DNA of 64,000 bases from CAWAHD01 sp963781785 (GTDB lineage Bacteria; Planctomycetota; Planctomycetia; Isosphaerales; Isosphaeraceae). Shown in pieces: positions 9,565 through 20,035 of the stretch; the stretch's first letter is position 1; each line of letters starts with the position of its first letter. The notes below the pieces were generated by a model. It was not told the DNA's origin. It saw only the letters and a program-made list of their open reading frames with translations, and made no database searches. The position numbers and the translations under genes were made by a program. The DNA is taken from the NCBI GenBank assembly GCA_963781785.1, contig CAWAHD010000002.1, positions 868,001 to 932,000 on the forward strand. The letters are read 5' to 3'.

Positions 9565-10822
9565 TCACCTTTGGGCGCGAACCGCGTCAGCCAGGGGTTT
9601 GGCGAATTCACCGCGGCGCTCGATGGCGACCAATTCCAGGCCCAGCCACCGGGCCATTGTGCCGAGCTCGGCCGCGAGCGCCTCGGCGGTCGGCCCCGAT
9701 TCGACATCGGGCTCGACATGGGCCGCCAGCACGACCAGCCGGCGCCCGGCTCGGTCGGCCTTGAGGTCGACGCGGGCGACCAGCCGTTCGCCCAGCAAAA
9801 ACGGCAAAACATAGTAGCCCCATCGGCGCTTCGGCTGCGGCACGAAGATCTCGACCCTGTACTCGAAATCGAAGAGCCGGGCCGCCCGGGCGCGGTGCCA
9901 GATCACCGGGTCAAACGGCGAGAGCAAGCTGGCCGCGTCGACCCGGACGGGCAGTTCCGCCAGCGGGTGAAGATACGCCGGCTGCCGCCAGCCCTCAACC
10001 CGGACCAAGCGCAGCTCACCCGAACTGACCAGCTCGTCGAGACGCGGTCGAGCCTCGCGCACCGGCATCCGAAAATAATCTGCGAGGTCGTCGGCCGTGC
10101 CGATGCCGTGCGCGCGGGCGGCCAGGAGCAAGAGCTTGCGCTGGGCCTCCTCGCGCTCGAGTTCCCGAACGTGGTGCTCGGCCGGAATGATCCGGTCGGC
10201 GAGGTCGTAGACCCGCGCGAAATCGGGGCGCCGGTCAGCCACCGCCAGGGCACCCCGGCCAAAGTGGGCTTCAAGCACGGCCCTCGGAACCGACTGGAAC
10301 CACGCAGACGGTATCTGGCGGGCCAGCCAGTCCCGGTCGGGGGGCAGGTCGCCGGCCGCCAGCGGGCCGCGCGTCCGGACCTGGTCCAGCACCCAGGCCG
10401 CATATTCCGGCTGTTCTTCCAGAAACACCTCGAAGCCATACGGGCGCACCCGGTGTGTTTCTCTCCGGTGATGCAAGAGCGGCCAGGTCTCGACTGGCAC
10501 GATCGACGCCTCGTGGGCCCACTGCTCGGTGAACTCCCGCCGGCGGTACACCACGTCATCCAGCAGCCGCTTGTCGTAAGGACCCAGCCGGGAGAAGGGC
10601 ACCTGGTAGTGCGCCGGCACGAGCACATTGACGTAATCGATCTGCACGAGGCCGATCTGCTTGACCGTGCGGGCCAGATCACGCAGGCCGACCCGGCCGG
10701 CTCTCCGCGGCCGATCGAAGCCCTGTGCCGCAAGGGCAATTCGTTCGCGCTTCCGATAGCGAAAAATCGCCGCGCGCCGTCGCTGTTGTCGTCGTTTTCC
10801 TGGCCACCGCGGCCTCCCGCAT
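9565..10822 (-). CDS. YcaQ-type winged-helix DNA glycosylase, frameshifted near the N-terminus
   Basis: About 418 residues match the YcaQ/AlkX family (winged-helix DNA-binding domain), glycosylases that unhook DNA interstrand crosslinks. Visible marks are RIALAAQGF, IGLVQIDYVNVLVPAHYQ (a Q-x-D motif at the expected catalytic place), FSRLGPYDKRLLDDVVYRRR and the late WGYYVLPFLLGERLVARVDL. The N-terminal SLSEAR lies in a different frame from RIALAAQGF; removing one base near 10746 gives the family's usual SLSEARRIALAAQGF. ATG 10822 opens that N-terminal frame. The gene stands alone between two repeat-rich gaps. Confidence 0.82.
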
Positions 10823-11825
10823 GATGTGATCCCGGGCGCTGCCCGGAGGTGGGCTGATGAAAACTTGGCCCTCCAGCATTTCGCGCTGCACACCCTTTTT
10901 GTTGCGCGAATTGCCTCTCCATCAAGGATGACATAAGGAACCCCGGAAAGCAGGAGGGCGGAAAATCCGGAAGTTGGGTAACGCTCAGGCCGTTTTCAGT
11001 GATCGCCCTCATGGTCGAGGCCCGCATGCCATTCTCGCCGACGTTCTGACCTTGCGTACGCTGTCTCGCTGCTCCATCGGGCTGCTGTCTCTTTGTTCGT
11101 TTCCTTCGTTTCCTTCGTTTGCTTCTGTTTAAGGTGTATTGGCAGCGGAGCGAATGGCGGGCGTATGGTGCAGGTCTGATCTTGGAACAGAAGCAAAACC
11201 AAGGAAACGAAGAATTCGGTCAGAATTCAACTGGGCCATTGCGTCCTGGTGTTCTTCCTGCTTTCCTGGCTTCCTCATTCCGTTTGAGCGGGGCTCCTGT
11301 CCGATACGCCCGGTTTTCATCAGCCCAGTCCCAGGCATGGATCTGTCTCGGCGATCGACTTCACGCCGGCGCCGTAGATCTCACGCTGGCTCCATAGTTG
11401 AGCGGTAAGAATCTCATGACGTTTTTGCGCTCCAACGGAAATCTATATTAAGGAAGCACTCCGTTCGGGATTGATTCGCCGGCTTACGTTGTTTTTTCCG
11501 CACCACCCATCGACGTCCAATCGAGACCATCACAGGATCAGCGCCGTCAGGACGGACGTGTGCAGAGGAAGCCTGGTGCCTTGGTCGCGTGATCGAGAGC
11601 GCGAATCGGCGGTTTCTCGCCGCCCGCCCAGCGATCGTGCGCGCTTCAGGGGCCAATCCGGCCGACAACCGAGTTGAACAACGGGCAGACCAGCAACACA
11701 CCTCGAACGAAGGTCGCCGCTCGGTTCCGGATCCCGCGTCCTGCATGCATTAATCCAAGACTCCGTTCATTCTTCATCATTGGGAACGGGGGCATCCGCC
11801 ATGTCGCGCATCTTGAATCATCCTC
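10823..11825. other. 1-kb region without a recognisable gene
   Basis: No coding signal or RNA gene was recognised. Near 11095-11130 a TTCGTTTCC motif is iterated, and its reverse complement (GGAAACGAA) occurs once near 11203. Codon patterns in the open frames look random. The last part should hold the promoter of the surface-protein gene, but no convincing -35/-10 pair was seen. Confidence 0.5.
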
Positions 11826-14800
11826 TTGTCGGCATTTGTCCTCCCCGCGCTCGGGCGAAGTCGAAAACGATCGGTGGCGCGACGCGGCAGACGGCTCTGG
11901 GTGCCGGAGAATCTCGAAAACCGTGTGCTCTTGGCGGCCACGATGTACACGGTCAATGCCACGACCGACACCGGAGCGGGATCCGGGACCACGGGCGACT
12001 TGCTGTATTGCATCACCCAGGCCAATTCCAATCCGAACACCGACGGCAGTGACATTCAGTTTGACCCGGCGGTCTTCGGGTCTGCACAGACGATCGCCCT
12101 GAGCAGTACGCTGGAGCTGACCGAGACGGCGGGGCCGGAGGTGATCGACGGGCCCGGCGCTGACCTCGTTACCGTCAGCGGCGACAACGCGGTCGAGGTG
12201 TTTTCGATTGGGAGCGGCGTGACGGCCCAGCTCACCGGCCTGACCATCTCGAATGGAGTGGCCGCTCAGGGAGGCGGCCTCTCTGTCGACGGCGGCACGG
12301 TTTCACTGACAAATGTGACCGTGAGCAACAACGACGCTGTGGGGGCCAACGGGGCTGCGGGCGCGGCTGGCGGCACGGGTAACACGACCGGCAGCGGTGC
12401 CGGCGGCCCCGGCGGGCCCGGCGGCAACGGCATGGGTGGCGGCATCTACCTCGAAGGCGGCGGCCTGACCCTGAACAGTGATGTCGTCACCGGTAATGTC
12501 GCTCACGGGGGTGACGGCGGCGGCGGCGGTAATGGCGAGAGTGGTGGCGTCGGAACCGCGGGCGCCGCCAACGGCGGCGCCGGCGGCATTGGCGGCATCG
12601 GCGGCGACGGGATGGGAGGCGGGATCTACATCGGCGGCGGCACACTGACTCTGAACGATGACGTGATCAGCAGCAACGTTGCTCAAGCGGGTAACGGCGG
12701 CGGCGGCGGAAATGGACGAGGGGACGCTTACCCCAGCGGCGGTGATGGTGGCCCAGGCGGTAGTGGCGGCGCCGGGGGATTGGCGGCCGGCGGCGGCATC
12801 TATCTGGCTGACGGCACGCTTGCCGCGAACAACGATGTCTTTGAATCGAATCAAGCCATCGGCGGGGCGGGAGCGAATGGCGGCGTTGGCGGCGACGGAG
12901 CCCGGGGGAGTGCCACTCACGCCAGCCCTACGTTCAGAGGGGGCGGCCTGGGTGGCTATGGCGGTCACGGTGGCAATGGCGGTGCCGGACGCTCGGGGGA
13001 GGGTGGTGGAATCTATGTCGGCGCGGGGAATCTGACAGTCGGAACGTCATCGATCGAATCGAATCTCGCATCCGGAGGCTCGGGCGGTGCCGGCGGTGAT
13101 GGGGGCAATGGAGGTGCCGGTGGAACCGGCTGGCTCGGACATTCAGGCACTCCAGCAACCACGTCGCATCGCACTATTCACAATGGTGAAACTGGAGGGC
13201 ATGGTGGAAGCGGCGGCGCGGGAGGCGCGGGCGGTGGCGGAGGCGCTGGCGGCAGGGAAACCGGTGGTGCTTTCTATGTTGGAGGCGGGACCGTCGACTT
13301 GAACTTCGACACGCTCCTCGCCAACTCGGCTGTGGCGGCCCAAGGCGGACGCGGCGGCTCGGGCGGAGCTGGGAACCGCGCTGGTCCGGGGGGCAGCGGT
13401 GGCCGTGGCGGACGTGGTGTAACCGGTGCACCAGGGTATTCGTACGGCACACTCAACTCATCGGGTTTCCATACCTATTATTTAGCCCCAGGACCCGGTG
13501 GTGACGGAGGTAACGGTGGCGCGGGTGGCGATGGCGGTACCGGTGGCAACGGTGGAATCGGCGGCGCCGGCGGGAACGGCGGTGCAGCTTACGGAGGCGG
13601 TCTGTACGTGTCGGGCGGGTTGGTCACCTTATCGGCCGACGACCTCGCTGGTAATTCGGCGAGCGGTGGTGCGGGGGACGTCGGAGGCATCGGCGGTGCC
13701 GGTGGATCCGGCGGCGGGGCTGGTCCGGGCGGTGCTCCTGGGCCGGGTGGACCAGGCGGAGATCTCGATCTATCGCACGGAGTCTTTCGCAACTACGGCC
13801 CCCCTGGTTCTTCAGGGAGTCCGGGTGCGGGTGGCGCATCGGGTGTGGCAGGTCTCGGTGCTGCCGGCGGAGCCGGCGGGAACGGCGGATCGGGAAGCGG
13901 CGGCGGTGTGTATATCTCCGGCGGCTCCCTCACCTTGATCAATGACACTCTCAGCGAGAGTACCACAATTGGTGCCGCCGGTGCCGCCGGTGGCAACGGC
14001 GGTGATGGCGGTCAAGGCGGCACAGGCTCGGCGCAAATGGCGCCGCCGGCGTTAACGGCGGCGCTGGCTCGGGCCAAGGCGGCGGCCTCGCTGTCGACGG
14101 CGGCACGTTGACTGCCATCAACAGCGCTATCGCCTACGATGACGTTGCCAGCGGTGGCACCGGCGGTGGGCTCGACGTCGTCGCCGGCTCCGTCACCATG
14201 GACAACACCATCGTCACCCTGAACACCAACTGGACCGCCAGCGGTGCCCCGGCCGATGACATCGCGGGCACCGTTTCCTCGGCCAGCCCATTCAATCTGA
14301 TCGGCATCGGCGGTTCCGGCGGGCTGACCGACGGCACTAACGGCAACCAGGTCGGCGTCGCTGACGCAGGTCTTGGCACCCTGGCCGACAACGGCGGGCC
14401 GACCTAGACCATCGCACTGTTGCCTGGCAGCCCCGCCATTGACGCCGGCAGCAACGCTCTCGCCGTCGATCCCAGCACGGGCCAACCCTTGGTCTACGAC
14501 CAGCGCGGCATTGGATTCGTGCGGATCGCTGATGGAACCGTGGACATCGGCGCCTTCGAAGTCCAGCCGACTTCGCATTTGGCGGTGACGACGCAGCCGC
14601 CGGCCAGCGTCATGGCCGGGACCGGTTTCGGGCTGACCATCACTGCCGAGGACGCATCGGGCAACACGCTCACCTCGTTCGACGGCACCGTCACCGTGGC
14701 GCTGGCCAGCGGCCACGCCGGTGCCGGTCTGGGCGGCACACTGACCGCAACGGCGCAAAATGGCGTGGCCTCATTCTCCGGATTGACACTCGATCAGGCC

Positions 14801-17800
14801 GGCACCGGATACAGGCTTCTCGTGTCGGGGACTGGTCTGGCCTCCAGGTTTACCTCGGAGTTCGACGTCACCGGGGCCGCGGCCACCCAACTGGTTGTGA
14901 CCACTCAGCCGCCCGGCAGCGTCTTCGCCGGCAACGGTTTCCGGCCTGACCGTCTCGGCGGAGGACCCCTTCGATAACGTGGATCCCACTTTCGGTGGCA
15001 GCGTGACCGTCGCCGTGTTCGACAACCCCGGTGGCGCGACCCTTGGCGGCACGCTCATGGTGACGGCCGAAGACGGCGTGGCCACTTTCTCGGGGCTGAC
15101 CCTGAACAGCGCCGGCACGGGTTATACGATCCAGATGTCAGCCACCGGCCTGACCGCGGCGACGACCAACCCGTTCAACGTGGTTGTGCCCCAATTCGTG
15201 GTCACAACGCAGCCGCCGGCCAGCGTGATTGTCGGGGCCGGCTTCGGCTTCACCGTCGCCGCCGAGGATAGCTCGGGCGACGTGGACACCTCATTTTCTG
15301 GGATCGTCACCGTGGCACTTGGCAACAACCCCAGTGGCACGACCCTTGGCGGCACGCTCATGGCGACAGCCCAAGACGGCGTGGCCACTTTCTCCGGTCT
15401 GACGCTCGACGAGCCAGGCACCGGATATACACTGTCGCTCTCCAGCACTGGCCTGACCGGGGCGACTACCAACCCGTTTAACGTAGCAATTGCCCAACTG
15501 GTGGTGAGTGTGCAACCGCCCGCAAATGTCCTTGCGGGGTCCGACTTTGGCCTGACCGTCACCGCCGAAGACAGTTCGGGCAATGTTGACTCGTCGTTCA
15601 ACGGCCTCGTCACCGTCGCCCTGTTGAACAACCCTGGCGGCGCCACTCTCGGCGGCACGCTGATGGTGACGGCCCAAAGCGGCGTGGCCACTTTTTCCGG
15701 CCGGACATTAAACCAACCTGGAGCCGGATACACCCTCGAGCTCTCTTCTCCCGGACTCATCGCGGCGACGACAAACCCTCTCAACGTCGACGTTCCGACC
15801 GCCTACACGGTCGATCTCACCAGCGCCAATGGCACGGGGTCAGGAAACTCCGGTGATCTTGTCTATGTCGTCAATCAAGCCAACGCCAACCCAAACCCCG
15901 CTGGCAGCGTGATCGAATTCGACCCGACGGTCTTCGGGTCACCTCGGACGATCACCGTCAGGAGCACGCTGGAGCTGACCGAGGCGGACGGGCCGGAGGT
16001 GATCGATGGGCCCGGCGCGAACCTCGTGACGGTCAGCGGCAAGAACAAAATGGGCGTATTCGGGGTCTCCAATGGCGTGACTGCCACACTCGCGGGTTTG
16101 ACAATTGCGGACGGAAACGCCACCGACGGCGGCGGGATCAACAACGTGGGCACAACGACGGTGACCGAATCCACAATCGATAACAACTCGGCCAGCAACA
16201 ACGGCGCCGGTATCTTCAACGCAGGCACGATGACCGTGACCGACTCCACAATCGATAACAACTCGGCCAGCAGCAACGGCGGCGGTATCTTCAACGCAGG
16301 CGCGATGATCGTGACCGACTCCGCGATTGACAACAACGTGGTCGGAACCTGGGGCGGCGGTATCTTCAGCGCAGGCGCGATGACCATCGTTAACTCCACC
16401 ATCGCTGACAACAACTCGGACGATGGCGGCGGCATCCTCAGCCAGTACGGCGGAACGATGGCGATCGTTAGCTCGACCATCGCCAACAACAACAGCTCCG
16501 GCAATGCCGGCGGCATCTGGAACAATGGGGGCACGCTGACAGTCGCCAACTCCACCATCGCCAGAAATAACGTCGCGTCCAGCAGCGGGGGAGCTGGGCT
16601 GGAAGACGACGGCGCCAAAACCACCCTGAATAACACGATTGTCGCCCTGAACACCGAAGGCACTGGCAGTGGCGCGCCGGCCAGCGACATCGCTGGCACG
16701 GTCGCCGCGGCCAGCGCGTTCAACTTGATCGGCACCGGCGGTTCCGGCGGGCTGAGTAACGGCGTCAACGGCAACCAGGTCGACGTCGCCAATCCAGGTC
16801 TTGGCACTCTCGCCGATAACGGCGGGCCGACCCAGACCATCGCCCTGCTGACGACCAGCCCCGCCATCGACGCCGGCAGCAACGCCCTGGCCGTCGATCC
16901 CAGCACCGGACTGCCCCTCGCGACCGACCAGCGCGGCGCTGGCTTCCCCCGCATCGTCAATGGGACCGTCGATATCGGTGCGTACGAATTCCAAGGCGCG
17001 GTCATCGCCGGCGTCTCGGTCGGCTGGGGAACCCAGACCGCCGACCTTCAGATCGCCCCTGACGGCCTGCGACTGCTGCCCGCCGGCCGGCATACCGACC
17101 TGCCGTGGCTCGGAATTGACGAGTTGACGATCACCCTCAGCGAAGCCGAAACCCTGGCGTCAGGTGATGTCACCGTGACCAGCGCGATCGGTGTCAACTA
17201 CGGGCCGGTGACGATCTCCGGCTCCGGAACCAGCTACACGATCACCCTGGCCCAGCCGATCAACGAGGCTGACCGGGTCACCTTCGCCATCGGCAACGCG
17301 ACCATCGCCACGTTCACCCGCCGACTCGACGTCCTGCCCGGCGACTTCAACGACGACGGCGTGGTCAACAGTCAAGACCTGGTCGACGTCCGCAATGAAT
17401 GGCTGGGGATCAACGGCGCAGTGCCCACAATCTTCGGCGACATGAACGGCGACGGCGTGGTCAATATCGATGACTACAACATCGTGCGGGCCGCGTCCGG
17501 CACGGTGCTTCCGCCCGCGCCGTCGTCCAATCTCCTCGTCAACGGCGACTTCAGCCTGGGCAACACGGGCTTCACGAGCCAGTACGTCTATTCAACGAAT
17601 CTGGAGCCCGAGGGCAACTATGTCGTGGGCGACAACCCGCACAACTTCCATCCCGGCGGCGCGAGCTTCGGCGACCATACGACGGGGACGGGGCTCATGC
17701 TCATCGCCAACGGAGCACCGACGCCGAATACGGTCGTGTGGCAAGAGACCGTCAACGTATCGAACGGGACGAATTACGTCTTCTCCGGCTGGGCTGCCTC

Positions 17801-18392
17801 GTGGGGGGAGGGTGGAAGCCCCGCGCCCTCAGATCCCAGCCCGGCCCAACTGGAATTCTTCGTCAACGGCGTGCAAATCGGCTCGGAGTTCACCCTGATC
17901 GCCCAGGACGGGCAATGGTCGCAGTTCTCGGCGACCTGGAACTCCGGGACGAGCGGATCCGCCACGATCACGATCGTCGACATGAATACCGCCAGCGACG
18001 GGAATGACTTCGCTGTGGACGACCTCGTGTTCGGTGCATCCGAAGCCGCAACTGCGGCAATCTCATCGGACGGGGCAACCGGTACCGCTGCGCCGCCGCC
18101 GGCAACGACCGGAACGACCGCGTCACCAGCGGCCGATGCGCGAACGGCCGCGGCGGTGGTACCGCCGGCCGCAACCTCCGCGGCCCTGAGTGTGGGTGTC
18201 ACCACGGCCCCGCTAACAGTGACGATCAGCAAGCCGGCGTCAAAGGGCAGTGCCGCGCATCGCGCGGCGGAAGCCAACGCGCTGCACCGGGCCGAGATCC
18301 GGCTAGCCGCTCGGGGGCGCCGCCTGAGCATGGAGCGAGAACTGCGTCGAGAGTCGGGACACTCAACAGGTAAGGATATGAAGAAGCTTTGA
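11826..18392 (+). CDS. Giant glycine-rich beta-helix surface protein with Ig-like repeats and dockerin (interrupted)
   Basis: The inferred product is about 2,190 residues. In order: a basic N-terminus with LENRVLLA; beta-helix rungs; nine modules of GGG(I/L)YxxGG plus a strand, separated by Gly-rich inserts (about 12300-14110); a choice-of-anchor-type block ending GSPAIDAGSNALAVDP; four Ig-like repeats of about 102 residues marked by QPPASV (about 14583-15800); a second beta-helix (about 15800-17000); two dockerin-like calcium loops (GDFNDDGVVNSQDL, GDMNGDGVVNIDDY); a CBM-like domain (NGDFSLGNTGFTS); and a Thr/Ala-rich basic tail. Frame breaks occur near 14031 (missing G) and 14946 (extra C), and a TAG lies at 14405-14407 where the second helix block has CAG. 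The start is uncertain (TTG 11826, or ATG 11801 if another base is lost). It is probably exported and surface-attached. Confidence 0.7.
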
Positions 18393-18626
18393 TGGGATGA
18401 ATCCGGGCAGTTGGAATCGAGTGCAATGTCGCCTTTCGCGGAGCGAAAGGTGACTTTGAGCGACGCAAGCCATTCTACGGCTCCACTGAGCAGCTTGAAT
18501 ACGAATCGCTTGGACCTGAACGTTTTTTTGGTCGTCATTCATCAAGGGAAATCCAATACCAAGTGCCATGAACACGAATTGCCCTGCTGCCCGCGGCAGG
18601 CTGCTTCAACGGGCTCGCGGCGCGGG

Positions 18627-19331
18627 ATGCGGCCCGGACGCCGATTCACCCTGGCGATCGTCTTGATCCTGACGGCGAGCCTCGGCACCGTCGCCCCCTG
18701 CTACGCAGAGGGGCTGGTCATCGAGCCGCCGACCGTGGATGGAATTCTTCCCGGGTCGACCGGCTCGTTCGATATCCTGCTGATTAACACGAACTCCTCC
18801 GGCGGTGCCAGCTACAACGTCGCCTCCGACAATCTCGACGTGTCGCTCACGGGCAGTGCGGGCATCACGATCACGAGTGTGACCACAAGCACAATGACGC
18901 CCTACATTTTTGCGCAGTCGATTGACATCAACTACAGCCAGACGTTTGCGACAATTAGCGGCTCGCTCACGAGCTTTTCGGCCTTCGACGCGGCCGACTA
19001 TACGGCGGGATACCCCGGCTACCAGGTTGTGGCCCCCGGCCAGACGTATGGCCTGGCTGAGGTCAACTACACGGTCAGCTCGCTGGCACCGCCCGGCGCT
19101 GTCGACATCATCTCGCTCAACAGCATCAATGTGGGCACGTCGCTCTCGGACGACCAGGGCAATCTGCTCTCGTTCACACCCGTGAACGGGGCGTTGGGCA
19201 TCTTATTCGTACCCGAACCTTCATCGCTCATCCAGGGCGCGATGGAGGGCTTGGTCGGCCTGGCAGCCCTCGCGTGGCGACGACGGTTGTGGGCCACGCG
19301 ATCCGTGATGCTCATGGCTTCCGGGCGCTGA
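18627..19331 (+). CDS. PEP-CTERM anchored exported protein
   Basis: The protein has 234 residues. An N-terminal signal segment (FTLAIVLILTASLGTVAPCYA) is followed by a beta-rich Ser/Thr/Asn domain. The C-terminus is VPEPSS, a hydrophobic stretch and a terminal AWRRR cluster, the tripartite PEP-CTERM sorting signal read by exosortase in other bacteria. ATG 18627 was chosen because the signal peptide starts there; an earlier ATG at 18569 is in another frame. The gene follows the surface-protein gene by 234 bases in the same direction, so the two may be coexpressed. Its function is unknown and no exosortase is in the window. Confidence 0.75.
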   Translation: MRPGRRFTLAIVLILTASLGTVAPCYAEGLVIEPPTVDGILPGSTGSFDILLINTNSSGGASYNVASDNLDVSLTGSAGITITSVTTSTMTPYIFAQSIDINYSQTFATISGSLTSFSAFDAADYTAGYPGYQVVAPGQTYGLAEVNYTVSSLAPPGAVDIISLNSINVGTSLSDDQGNLLSFTPVNGALGILFVPEPSSLIQGAMEGLVGLAALAWRRRLWATRSVMLMASGR

Positions 19332-19443
19332 AACCGGTGTGTGGGCGATCGTGTCCGAGGCCGGCGAACCGCCCGGATTGCGCGTATCGAGCCTTGGCCG
19401 AATTCACGTCCCCCCCGACGTGGCTGGGTTGGCCTTTTCGTCG

Positions 19444-19613
19444 GTCAGGCTTTCCAGCCTGACTCCGGCGTAGGTCAGGCTTTCCAGCCTGACTCTGGCG
19501 TAGGTCAGGCTTTCCAGCCTGACTCTGGCGTAGGTCAGGCTTTCCAGCCTGACTCTGGCGTAGGTCAGGCTTTCCAGCCTGACTCTGGCGTAGGTCAGGC
19601 TTTCCAGCCTGAC
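19444..19613 (+). repeat. Six palindromes in a 30-bp tandem array
   Basis: GTCAGGCTTTCCAGCCTGAC occurs at 19444, 19474, 19504, 19534, 19564 and 19594, exactly 30 bases apart, with the 10-base spacer TCTGGCGTAG (TCCGGCGTAG once). Each copy is a perfect 8-bp inverted repeat with a TTCC loop. Identical spacers rule out a CRISPR array. Confidence 0.95.
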
Positions 19614-19628
19614 GCTCTCGAACCGAAT

Positions 19629-19804
19629 GTCAGGCTGGAAAGCCTGACCTACGACAATACACCGCTCGTTCGAACACAATGTCAGGCTGGAAAGCCTGAC
19701 CTACGACAATACACCGCTCGTTCGGACACAATGTCAGGCTGGAAAGCCTGACCTACGAGAATACATGTCTCGTTGTGAGAAAATGTCAGGCTGGAAAGCC
19801 TGAC
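19629..19804 (-). repeat. Four palindromes in opposite orientation, 52-bp period
   Basis: The reverse complement GTCAGGCTGGAAAGCCTGAC occurs at 19629, 19681, 19733 and 19785. The period is 52 bases and the spacers are similar (CTACGACAATACACCGCTCG in the first two). The array changes both orientation and period within 16 bases of the preceding one. Confidence 0.95.
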
Positions 19805-20035
19805 CTACGCAATGCTCGACGGCTCAAAGCACCTCGACCTGATCGATCCCCATGGTGGATCACCGTAGCCGGCCAGACAATGCGGGCGTGCTCCGGGCGA
19901 TTGTCCAGCCCGCGCGGGTTGTCGCCGCGCTCCTCGCGTGACAGAATAGGCCGGCGCATGCCTGCGCGCATTGCGCGCGGTCAATGCGAGCGGACCGTAT
20001 CGATCGGTGGTCATCCGCTTCGGAGAACGAGCCAC

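Larger units (their letters stand above)
19332..20035. other. Intergenic region with palindrome arrays
   Basis: No gene is supported. The arrays at 19444-19613 and 19629-19804 dominate. The last 40 bases carry a GGAG ribosome-binding site (near 20022) for the amidohydrolase. Confidence 0.6.

Noticed and set aside
10823..11825. tRNA or other RNA gene in the 1-kb gap
   Set aside because: No cloverleaf-like arms, T-loop motif or structured conserved pattern could be made out by eye.
12300..14110. Mycobacterial PE_PGRS protein acquired by transfer
   Set aside because: There is no PE domain, and the flanking beta-helix, dockerin and CBM-like parts are of planctomycete type. Resemblance is limited to glycine-rich composition.
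19444..19804. CRISPR-like regular array
   Set aside because: The 10-base spacers are identical and far too short, the repeat is a simple palindrome, orientation flips halfway, and no cas gene is in the window.
19775..20035. Earlier start for the amidohydrolase
   Set aside because: The extension translates the palindromic repeats; the signal peptide begins at ATG 20036.
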